Positions 23,301 through 36,649 of a DNA stretch of 64,000 nucleotides are shown here, piece by piece. The stretch's first letter is position 1. Each line of letters starts with the position of its first letter. Source of the stretch: Whitmania pigra. Its lineage: Eukaryota; Annelida; Clitellata; Hirudinida; Haemopidae. Position numbers and translations under genes: made by a program. The DNA is taken from NCBI GenBank assembly GCA_021613335.1, contig JAJTWR010000365.1:2433001-2497000 (forward strand). Direction: 5' to 3'. The notes beneath the pieces were generated by a model. The model saw nothing but the letters and a program-made list of their open reading frames with translations, was not told where the DNA came from and made no database searches.

Positions 23301-26300
23301 CTGCACCCTAGTGGCAAAAGCTATTCAAGGATTGGCAAATTTTTCCAGGTTTATATTTTTTTGGGTTGGAGTATGTTGAGAATATTAAATAAATCTCATA
23401 ATATCTTTTTTATAATTTAAAACTTACATTTAAGCATGTTTTGTTAGAATAAGCTTGCCATTTACTAGAACTTGATGTTATCAATGACCTGCAGTAGTGA
23501 AATATGTCAAAATGTGGATGCTGAATTTATATTTTTATTTTTTATTATTGACTGACTGATTATTTTCAATTTTATTCTCAAATTTATTTTGCTTCAGAAT
23601 TCTATTTTGTTAGTGAACAATTTTATTAAAGACTAACCACTTGAATGAATCTCTTACCTGGAACATCTGAGACTCCTCAGATTTTCTAATATTTTCATAA
23701 GTGTCATGTGCAGTGCCTGTGTTGGAGATATCTTTAATGCCACCCACCATCATGAATAAATAGAAACTGAATATTATTAAAAAATTATTCTGGAGGAGCT
23801 GTTCAGCCACAGGATCAGAAACAGATGATAAACACATCCATCTGCATTTGTGGACATGATTTTACTAGTGCCACTATTCAAGCATTATTAAACAGGGACA
23901 GAATACCATCGTTTAGATCTTTTTTCACATTAAAAAGAGGCTTCATATATTTTAAGCCATGAAGGATTCAAACATTCATTTAGCAAAATATCTCTTTAAT
24001 GATAAAATGTTCTTTGTCAGATCTTACAATACCGTTATATTATATATCAGAGAATTAATATATATAAAAAATTATTCATTTGCTTTTTTCAATTATCTTG
24101 TAAATTTGAGAAACTATCCAAATTTAATTATTTGGTTTTATAATGTCTAATCTTTTCCTAAGGTTCGGAGAAGGCAAAGAGGAGGCTATGATATTCTTAA
24201 ATGAGTTTGTGGAATCTCAAACACCTAAATTAAAGAAATTTATTGAGGAAATATCGGTTAGTTCACACAGCTCACACATTTGGTGCTTTATATTAGTATT
24301 ATTAAATTCTTATTTTTTAATAATGTTTATTTTCATTAAGCATAACAATTATTTTTACTTGTATAGAATTTCAGTGGGACTTTGAACGAAGATGACTATA
24401 TTGATGTAGAAATAGGTTTGGATTTGGCACGTGATTTGAGTCTTCTCCATATCTTTTTCAGGGAGTTATTGGAGAAGAAGGTTAGTTGAAAGGCATTAAG
24501 TTTGAGTCAGTGATATTGAAATATTATTTTTATTGTGTCTTTTAATTCAATTTGTCAGCAAATGAAGCTCAGCAATATATCAAAAGAACTCTCTCCAATT
24601 TTAGCTGAGATTGATGAGTCTTTAAGTGAACAGAAAAACTCAATGAAGTTTAAAGGAAGTACAGATTCTCTCAATGATTTAGCAGTGGATGATGAAGGGA
24701 ATATGGGAAGGAGGAGAACAATGAGGGAGATCCATGATAGTGGATCATATATATCTTTCACATCTTTACAGAATATTTCAGACCAGGCATTTCTTGGAAG
24801 TGGTTTCAACGTTTCCATTACTGGTGAAAAACTGAACAGTCCTGAAGTCGAGGCATTTGACAAATTCTCTGTTTCTTCACGTGTCAGTAGACCGGGCGAC
24901 AACAACAATTCCTCTTCGTGGCTTGATGCAAGGCCAGGGTCCATTTCATCAGATTCTCGAATGGCTCCAAAGATTTCTAATGTTCACACTCTAGGCATGT
25001 CTAAAAACGTCGGCGAACTGGATAGAAGTCTGCAGAATACGATGAGAGAAATGTGTAACTTGTCGGGCCCTCAGAGGGCGACTTTGGTGTGTGGTAGTGA
25101 AACTGAAATCGATTGCTCTGATAATTCTTTGACGTCTTGGAAGCCACTGACTCCCCAAGGTAATCCGAATAACTATTCCACGGGTAAACTGCAGATCACC
25201 TTCAATGTACCTCAACAGAACGATGCATCTATTCAGCAGCCATACTTTAGTGTTAGCAGTCTCAAAAGACATAAGGACCAGCAACCCCTCATTTTTTCAA
25301 ATCCAGGGTTTGGGCTGAAAAGTTCCCTTTCCCAGAGTAGCTTAAAAGCTGAAGCAACTCCTACAGTCTGTGGCCAGTCACCAAATCCATGCAAGAAATT
25401 AGCTTCATTGCCTCTTGGCAGTGCATTAATAAATTTGAAGAAAGAAGTATTTGATAACATGACCTCTATAGATAATGATAATAGATTTGAGCCCCGAGGG
25501 AATAGTTCAGCATTGAATGAATTTCAAGAAAATGTGGCTCAAACTGCAAAGGATATAAAGTTTCAAGCCTCAAAAAGCATGGAATTTGCTGCAAGACCTG
25601 CCCATACATCAAATAATTTGAGTTTTGGAAATGATTCTAAAACTAGCGTTTCCCCTGATGCTAGGTTATGTCCTTGCACTGCAGATGCTTCAGTTTCATT
25701 TTCAGGAAGAGGTGACATTGGATTTAATATGAAATCAGGTATTCAAAATTGGTCCAAGGTTCCAACAATTTCCAAAAAAATAGAAGTGATTAAGGTACCC
25801 TGTCGTAACTTTATTTAACGTAGACAATTTCTAAGTTTATTTTGAGTTTTATACTTGCCTCTTATTTGTAGAAAGCTCTGTTTTAAGAAATATTTATAAT
25901 AAATCTATATACCTAATAATAATAATAAGTGAGTTTGTTTAGTGCTATAATCATCAGGAGCACTCATACCATTTATATAGCGCCATCAACCAGAGATGCT
26001 TTGCAGCGTCGCAGGCCGGGTTGGGTACACAACACGTAAACAACTATTGCATTTACTGTCGCTCTTTGGAACAAAAGCCCAACATACCTATTCTGATGTT
26101 TCATGATTTCTATTTGATTTATTCTTTGATTACTTAATATCATTCCCTTTGTCATCAAATGAAACCACATTGTTGGCTTAAAATGTTTCAGTCGTTGTAA
26201 TGCTTAAAAAATAATAATCCTTAGGATCAGGATGGGCATACGTCGACCCAAAAGACTTCAATGGCAGATCTCAAATGGATGCTGCAGCAGGAACGCGAGG

Positions 26301-26641
26301 CCAGGTCTCGAATGGAATCAGAGTACGAAAGGAGATTAAGGATCTCTGAACAAGAGAGAAAAAAAATGGAGGCTAAATCCTTCGAGGACAAGAAACTGTA
26401 ATTTGCATAAGTTGTACTTGTACGCATAAACATTATTTTCATCTCTGTTATCAAACATCTCTTCAGAATTGATGCTCTGCAAAGGCAAGTGAGAGAGGAA
26501 CAGGAAAGAGCAGCAGAGCTTGAAAAGAAACTTTATGCTGGATTCAACTCTTTTCAAAGTGCACAACCTCAGTCTGCAAATAAAGTCACCAGGAAGTGGC
26601 ATAACCCAGTTCCAGCTAACATTGGGGCTCATTTGAATTAA
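17348..26641 (+). CDS. SYNGAP1/DAB2IP-like: SynGAP/DAB2IP/RASAL2-family Ras GTPase-activating protein
   Basis: Cytoplasmic RasGAP with PH, C2 and GAP domains. ATG at 17348 starts MNLNGDLNASDNLPDRVEGW, and the next exon joins in phase to HFQWRPMYCVLR. The split PH region continues with LKRTRSFGRLSKRI (about 18370) and HESLVGHQPI, SSVLSKDYCFLISS (19931-20139). C2: VLISEAKNLSNKS (20235-20343), CELAIDGHVYGRTT with FWGEEFHF (20425-20522), INIFQDIDKKKKKD (about 20615-20711) and EKWYPVRLVSD (21852-22036). GAP domain: LLRSNSIASKSIDAFMK, with the likely arginine finger (22690-22770), KYLKGVLGAFVAPLL (22858-23046) and FFLRFICPAIMSPSLFGL (23121-23347). It ends with RFGEGKEEAMIFLNEFVE (24162-24255) and the YIDVEIGLDLARDLSLLH exon. 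A 1.2 kb exon (24559-25795) is Ser/Asn-rich and disordered. The final exons (26224-26641) form a coiled coil (ERRLRISEQERKKMEAKSFE) and end NIGAHLN then TAA. No SynGAP-type PDZ ligand is seen at this terminus. Confidence 0.9.
19375..19577. mobile_element. Mutator-like MITE with 9-bp target duplication
   Basis: A 203-bp non-coding element. The left end GGTGACCCGTCAAAATAGCC and the inverted right end GGCACCCCGTCATAATAGCC form terminal inverted repeats of about 37 bp with few mismatches. Perfect 9-bp direct repeats AACTTCGTG flank it (19366-19374 and 19578-19586). A 9-bp duplication with long TIRs suits Mutator-like (MULE) elements. It lies in a RasGAP intron and has no transposase, so it depends on a partner elsewhere. 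Confidence 0.82.
19687..19764 (+). repeat. Two-copy 39-bp tandem duplication
   Basis: The unit beginning TATTAAATTAAGTGATTAC and ending CCGCACATGAA is repeated directly with a single A/G difference, in the same intron as the MITE. The near identity indicates a recent duplication. Confidence 0.8.
25960..26040 (+). repeat. Possible interspersed-repeat fragment after the large RasGAP exon
   Basis: ATTTATATAGCGCCATCAAC recalls the ATTTATAAAGCGCC core of the SINE-like copies at 10870 and 42195, but the similarity fades after about 15 bp. It may belong to a related family or be coincidence. Confidence 0.3.
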
Positions 26642-29550
<2,909 letters not shown>

Positions 29551-32500
29551 TCAGTCAACGGTGAAATAGGAACTCTGCATAGAATAAAGTTTATCGATTG
29601 GATTCAGGATGAAACTTGACGTCACGCCTGATTTCATGGCGACGTGATCCAAATCACCATAGTCAGTGCCTGGGCTGGCAAACAACTCTGGAAAAAACTT
29701 TCTTGTTACGCATACAATTGGGTAAGCTTCGTCGATAAATTGAAACCTTGATGACCAAAAATATTGATGCTGCTGTCGGCAACGTTTTGCGATGCTATGC
29801 TGTCAGCATTGAGTACCGAAACTGCCGCTTCACTCGGCGGTGAAGACTTCTCTGTTAAAAAAAAATTTATGAGTAAATGACGGTTTGTTGCGGGCACTTC
29901 AAATGCAACCTGAGCCATCTTCGTCTTCTTTCCTTGGCTTCAATTTTTTTGTTTGACCCTCGTCACTTTGTCTTCTCGCGAGTTTTTTCATCTTCAAAAT
30001 AGGAATAGTACCATCTATATGGCGTTGCATGTAGCAGAGGATAGAGTCGATTTTTTGACCTTTTATATTTTTTTAGCGCTTATTCCAAACAGCTTGCTGT
30101 GTGTGCCATGATGAGTTGAAAACGCAACAATACGACCGTTCCTATTGTCGCGCGCCTCTGAGCTGACTTTTTAAAACAGAATATCAGGTTTATATTTAAG
30201 AAGTACCTTTTACATTTAAACAATAAATTGTATTTAAATAATACAATTTTGAATTAGATTTTTTGTCTAGTTTAATGTAGCATTTTATGAGCTCTTTTTT
30301 TTAAGCGTCTCAAGACATTTTAAGATTTTCCTCGGACTTCGATGACTTACGATTGACTCTTCCCACAATATTTGATCAATTTTTGCAAGTTTTTGTGTTA
30401 AAGCGTTGTAATTGCATAAAAGTTTAATGGTTAAACCATTCATTTTGCGGGTTCTTAAATGCAAGTTTCAGCATTTGCAGCATTCAGGGAAGTCATTAGG
30501 GAGGGGAAAAACGGTCCTCACTGAATTTTGTGTATGGAAGCAAAAAAGGTCATCTCTTCAAGTTGGGTGAATGTTTGGTCCCCATTGGAAAGTGCTGAAA
30601 TGCAGCAGAGTTTCCTTTGCAACATTACCGGGTTTTTTAAAACTCGATAAATGTCACCAAATGTTTTCAAAGTTATTCCCCAGATTCTATTCGCAAAACG
30701 TTATTTAGCTACCAAATACTTCCGCCAAGAACTCAGCAATTTATTTTTATGTCGTAAATATTCTTTAATATAAATAAATTTTATGGAAGGGGGAGCTTCT
30801 AAAAATTGCTTTATTTCAAAACAATATTCTGCTTCTTGTCGCATAAATCTGTTTGGGGTTGTATTATTTACTTGCAATCCCGCTTGCTTTTGATTTTTAT
30901 CTTCTATAAAAAAAAAAAAAACAGTGCCTTTTGAGTTTAAATTTTCCAACAAACCTTGGCACGTTGGTTTTGAAACCACACTTGCACTACTCTGACGCTT
31001 AATCCGGTCTCAGCTGCCAGTGCTTCTCTAACCTGGCGTAAAAAAATTAATTTATTCAGCTGCATCAAAATTACACAAGATTTTTATTGTACCTGATCAT
31101 AAAGAACGTATAATGCGCACGCTACTCCTAAAAGGCTTAATCACTTAATCAATTAAGCAGTTGGTTACAGGTTTTTATCTTCCGATTAATGTTTATGCGC
31201 GATGTGAATGTTGAATCATTTCAATACCAAAATGCAATTTAGTCAAATTGAGTCGAGAAGGAACATCGAGATTCAAAAATTCAAAGTATTTTTGTAACAA
31301 CTTATGCTATTTTACAATCAGATCTATGTATTAACAGGCATAAATCATAGAAAGGTAAAAGAACCAGCATCTTCAAAGGAGATTTATGTTAGGATTGTAA
31401 GCAAAACAGTTCAGAAGTAGGGTAAGAAGAGCATGGAATCATCATTAACTGACTCGTTCATGAAAATGCCATCTCATATGTGTTTCGTATCATCAACGAT
31501 TTACAATGATGTCAGGAGCTGATCAAGTTGCTACTGATCATTTATTTGGAGTTTTGTAGCAGAGAGGGGTTTATATAAATGTATGAAGTCATTGCAAGCA
31601 GTGAAATTCAACCGAATCAATTGAATCCTTGAGGTGAATGGATGTTGATTGCAAGAAATGACAAATGGAAGGATGTTAAAAAAATTGCCTCAAAACTGTG
31701 TTAATGATATGGACTAGTGGTGAGAGATTTTTCTGAGATTCTTCGTGATTTTTAAAATATAAAAAAAAATTATTAAATCTACCATAATTCAAAATTTTGT
31801 ATTACATTAATTTACGACTTCGGACAACAACTTTAGAAGCTGTACCACCCTTTAAATCCGCCACTGGTCCCAGTATGTGCCCCCACTTCAAAGCGTCTTT
31901 CTCACTGAGATAGTAGTCCTTTCCACTTTTTACTTAGTTATATTTCTTAATTTGCAGATTCATATTTTTATGCTTACAAAAACGACCAATTAAGATGACT
32001 AAAATTCGAGTGACAGATGGTGGCTTAGAGGATCAGAGTAGGAACTGTAATAACGCATGACAATTCATAGTTCTTCCATATATATTAAGTGAAATTAAAA
32101 AGTTAAAAATCTCCACAGCTATTATTATATAGATATGAATTATAATGAGAGTGATGCACACGATAATATAATAGTGATGCATAAGATAAAAGTGACATTG
32201 AACACAAAGTTCTTCCATCGAATATAATTAGGCATTTAAAAGGCAAACTTACCTTGCGACAAGGCTTTGGATTGACTTCGAAAGAAGATTTGAATTTTTT
32301 TCTTTGACTTGTGGTCAGGATCGTTCTGGGACGTTTGGGTCCTTTTCCTTGCTCTCCTTCCAGTTCATCCATGCTGCTGCACTCATCCTCGGCTTCGTAA
32401 TGAGTTTGTGTCGTAAGAAAATATGCATAACATACGCAACAAACCATCATTACTAACTAATAACTAATAACTAATATTCTAATATTAATTATCATCGCGG

Positions 32501-35195
32501 GTCATCCAGGAACTCTTGACATGCGGCGTTTTAGTTGATAAGCAAACTATTTAATATCTAAAATAACTTTGTTAAAATTAAAGTAACGATCGTGTCAATT
32601 ATTAATTTAATAATAAAAATAATAATATAATACTAACATTTAAGCCTGTACCATTCGTTCATAAAGTGCTGTGCAGGACTGAGTTGATGAAAGAAATAAG
32701 CAGGATTGGACATCTTCTTCTCAAAGTCAGCTCTGCAGTAGACCTGAGACTCGCAAATGACGAAATGATCTCCCTTCTGAAGGGGAAGTCTACAGACAGC
32801 GCACGAAAAACATTCCACGTGGTAAACGTTGCTGTTCATCACCTTCATTACCAAATCTTGACTGAAGACGATCTGACCACACCCAGAACATCGGACTGAA
32901 AATAATCTGTGCAATGTACAGCTTAATAATAATCTAAATAATCTGTGCAATGTACAGCTTAATAATAATCAAATAATCTGTGCAATGTACAGCTTAATAA
33001 TAATCAAATAATCTGTGCAACGTACATATTATTTTCACCAAGGTGTTCTAGTAAATCTCAAGCTTCTAGAAATTTTTTTTTAACTTAAATTAATCACTTA
33101 ACTGGTTCTCGTCATCATCGTGCAAAACTATTGCGGAATTAAGTTGATGACACAACAAGACTTTAGAAAGGTGAGGGATTTATCGAACAGAAGAAGAGAT
33201 TCACGCTTAATTGGATGCAAAGGAAAAGCAGCCTCGAAAGTGTCAATGTCACTTCAAATCTTAACTCGATATCATTCTCGCCATCATAATCATCACCGAT
33301 CGATATTTCCCTTACTTTAACTTTACCTACACGACCTAAATTTATTTAGGTGTTCGTTTGAATTTAGAATTAGAAGGAAAATTGTGACAAAAACACGAAC
33401 GTTGAAAGATCTCAGCAGTTATTGTCGATATTGCAGGCAAGATTGGCGTCCGCATTGTTGCATTCGATTGAAGGCTATTCAAAAGTCACGTGGTTAATCT
33501 CGACCTGCGTGACATCTGACGTCACTCTGTTGACGTCGACAACTTGTTTGCGGAGATGCTCGTAGGAATGCATGGTCATGGATGGAAAACAAGCTCTAAG
33601 TAATGAAAGTAACGAACATATTTTAATGCTTTTTTTTCAGGATTTTCGCAATATTTTCCAAATCGATTTAGCCGGTTAAAGGTAAGAGTCAGTAACATGT
33701 ATGGGCAGTTGGGATTCCATTGTTCAATCCCGCGGAAATTGTGCACTGCGTCACGTAAGCAAACAGGTCTTCGTTTCATTTCATTTTGCACTCCGTACGA
33801 ATGCTCGAGACCCTCGGAATGAATTAAGAGGAAACTTTTCAGCAACCATTTCTGAGCCAACGCCATAAAATTCACCTGAAGAGTTCGAGTACGGAGCCAA
33901 ACAATGGCAATTTTTCGAGTACTCGTTGAAGAGGCTGCAGGACTTATCTCAACCGGGAAGACACCTCGGCATCCAGCGATTGTAGTGCACATTTCCAGGA
34001 GGACACGTGACCATGTTATTAAAATGTAAACATTCGTCCGGCGAAGGTTTTTTGGTTATGAAACACTGGAGTGCTTCTTGAGTTTCTCGGCAACAAAAGG
34101 CTTCTTTCGACTTGTCAACTCCCCGTGGTTGGGATTTAGATTGCATGTCCTCGGATGCTCAGAAACAACAAACTGAAAGAGAATTTTAGTCCGATCAGGT
34201 GATGCGAGGGAGTTGAAAGAATGAAGGGGACTTGAGCAGGGCTGAAGAGTGGTCGGTGTGAGCGCAGGCAAGAAACCCTTTGATGCAGACGAGCTGGAGA
34301 GCTGAGCAAATAGCTTGGCTGTTTGTCTTGTCACCAACGAGGGTTTAACAGTCACGCGCGAACATGCAGCCTCTGAGTTCATGTGGGTGTCGAAGACCAT
34401 AAAAACAAAGAAACACTAACATGTCCATCTGACGTAATATCGTTAGGGTCATCTTCATAATTATCATCATCACCATCATCATCATCATCATCATCATAAT
34501 CTTGAAATGATCACTGATCTCAACGGTCGCACACAAATTCCACACAGACATAGCAGCTAAAGAGCTCCTAATCTCGATTATCAGCAACTGAAATACTTGT
34601 GGCAGCGGATTGTTGCCAAGGTAACAGGAAGCAGTTTTGATGATCGAGTTACACGTGACAAAGTCATTCTTTAGAATGCATTCGTTTTTCAGATGTTCTT
34701 AGAAGTTTCTTATCAAATAGTTTCTTATCAAATGTCAATGATAATTTTAGTCGCTACATAATTTGAAATGTAGCAATTTAAAATATTTTTACGTTTTCAA
34801 TTTCAAGCTATATGTGAAAGATATTTGAAATTGTTATGAACTCTTGCATCGCTATCAGCATCAAATCAGTCTTACTTTTCGTAGTCTGCTCTGCACAGGA
34901 GCTGTTTGTCTCTAAGGAAACACGACCCATCGAGGGTGCCGTGACATGCACTACATCGGAGGCATGTTTCATGCCAGCTATCCTCCATTATTCTCTTGAG
35001 GAACTTGTCCTCTATTGGGTTGTTACATCCGGTACAAATCTCTTTATCACCGACCTCCCTAGTGTGTGAGCAACTCGTTGAAGTGCTGTTGCTGGTCATT
35101 GGAGTTGTGGAGTTGCAATGGTCCACCGGTTCGACCTTGGGAAGGAAATTGTTCCTGACGAGTTCAAGCTTGTTGCTAAAATTGTTGCTTTGCAT
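29551..35195 (-). CDS. LMX1: LIM-homeodomain transcription factor Lmx1
   Basis: Nuclear developmental regulator. The first coding exon (34872-35195) has an ATG at 35193-35195 ([15 protein letters not shown]) and LIM1 with [33 protein letters not shown] and CRADYEK, giving the usual zinc ligands. LIM2 is in the 32640-32895 exon ([39 protein letters not shown]). The homeodomain is split by an intron: [20 protein letters not shown] to PCRK (32252-32396), then [20 protein letters not shown] and QNQRAK (about 30957-31036). A Ser-rich exon lies near 29707-29855. The last exon (29551-29690) ends [17 protein letters not shown], the hallmark Lmx1 C-terminus. This separates it from Lhx1/5 and other LIM-HD classes. 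An upstream ATG-less reading extends to 35222, so the start is the first ATG of that frame. Confidence 0.93.
32899..33025. repeat. 35-36 bp minisatellite abutting the Lmx1 LIM2 splice acceptor
   Basis: Three full copies and one partial copy of a unit containing ATCTGTGCAATGTACAGC, spaced 36, 35 and 35 bp (units at about 32905, 32941, 32976 and 33011). It begins 4 bp upstream of the LIM2 exon edge (32895), so it occupies the 3' splice-site region of that intron. Confidence 0.88.
33487..33537. promoter_or_regulatory. E-box and CRE cluster in the LIM1-LIM2 intron
   Basis: Within 51 bp lie CACGTG (33487-33492), a perfect palindromic CRE TGACGTCA (33517-33524) and a CRE-like TGACGTC (33531-33537). 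This is dense for an AT-rich intron and suggests an enhancer bound by bZIP and bHLH factors. It is inferred from motifs only. Confidence 0.45.
33576..34400 (-). other. ORF-dense, less AT-rich part of the Lmx1 intron
   Basis: Overlapping minus-strand open frames (33576-33992, 33949-34146, 34056-34400) fill this stretch. One is cysteine-rich ([20 protein letters not shown], then [13 protein letters not shown]). I recognise no family and see no consistent splice model. It may be an unannotated alternative exon, an intronic gene or conserved regulatory DNA. Confidence 0.3.
34461..34499. repeat. (ATC)n microsatellite
   Basis: About 12 ATC/CATCAT units with one ACC interruption in the Lmx1 LIM1-LIM2 intron. 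Confidence 0.85.
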
Positions 35196-36649
35196 AATTT
35201 TAAAGTAATTTTCGGTTGTCACAGTTCAGTGAGATCACGGGGTCAATAATAATGATAATCAATCCTTTCAGGTCTGTCAAATAAATGCTCCAACATAAAA
35301 TGATCTACCTGGAGCTTGAGACAATTTAAGCCTATAACATCCCACCAGAAATTTCTGCAATTCGACTTAGCATGAAAATTGGATAATAAAATTAAGAATG
35401 GTCACCACAGTTCTCGAAAGTTTTTGACTTAAAATGGATGACGACGGTGGTCCCTTCATTCGGTCCTTAAATATTTTTGCATTTCAAGAAACTAGCGTAT
35501 GAAATACTCCAGTGTCAATGAATTTTAAAAGTTTTCAAAGGATTTTAAACGGTGTTTAGCATTTTAACCATATCTAAATAACAAATAATTTCTAACATTG
35601 CAAGAAATTCGCCTTTAAAAGAAATAAACACTAATCAGTGAATGTGTGGGAGGTGCTAAAACGTTCTTGTTGCGATTCATTGGTCGCTCAGATGTCAATC
35701 ACAGTGACCAGAATATCACTATTGGTTCTTTACAGTCATCCTAATTCAAGTGGAGCAACGTTTTTATAAGAACCTCTAGCACTGGTAGTACCAATGCAAA
35801 ACGTAATCGTTAAACAATCATTATTTTGCACTTTTACAAATTCACCTTTTTGAGAGAATGATGGACAAAACACTAAGGCACATCCCCTCCCAAACATTCA
35901 CCACCATTTCCAACTTGAGAAACACGACACCAGCTAGAAGCGAATTACCTCCCAGCACCAGATATCCTCAATCCACTCCAGGCTAGAGAACGCACTCTCC
36001 CATGCCCCCACCTTCCTCGTTGTTATTAATTCCCGCCAATAGACGGTCAACTTATTGCGACCTCTGGAAGACCATTTTTCGTTGACGTCATCGCACATGG
36101 TGTCTCCAACACACGCATACGCCCGCGCACACACACACACACAACGAGTAGGCTGGAAATGTGACTGGCGAAACATCCGTCATCCACGACCAGGTTTCGA
36201 CAGGAGCGAGTGAATCCTCGTGTCCTGAAGGTCGTGCGAGGGAAACGTCCATGTGCAGTCTTTTAATTGAAAAAACAAGACTACATCCCACTCCTTACTC
36301 ACAATTCTTTAATTTCAGGCACACAGAAAATGATCGATAATTGAAACGTTAATTGAAAAACCTACAAGAGTCTTAACGCGTAACAGAGCACAGCATCAAG
36401 ACGATATATCAGCGATTAATTTGCGGCTTGAATTGCAACTTAGTATTTATGGTTACTTTATTACCATAAGAATAAAAAAATCGTATAATAAATTCCCGAT
36501 AAAGACAAAATACTAAGGCGAAAGTTGCTTGTCATTATCATGATTTCGACAACCCTGAACATTTTATTGAACTTTCTATACGTTTAAAATGATTCGATGC
36601 ATTTGCTTAAAATTCATTGCGCTAAACAATCCACGACAAATGGCTTTTG
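35196..36649. promoter_or_regulatory. Upstream region of Lmx1 and 3' flank of EDEM3
   Basis: 1.45 kb between the Lmx1 start and the EDEM3 stop, both minus strand. It should hold the Lmx1 promoter and 5' UTR. A short (CA)n run is at about 36128-36142. Frames at 35934-36291 look like chance ORFs spanning that run. No core promoter motif was assigned. Confidence 0.4.

Noticed and set aside
24555..25460. Minus-strand open frames of 75-129 codons
   Set aside because: They are antisense shadows of the large RasGAP exon, whose + strand frame continues in phase from the GAP domain.
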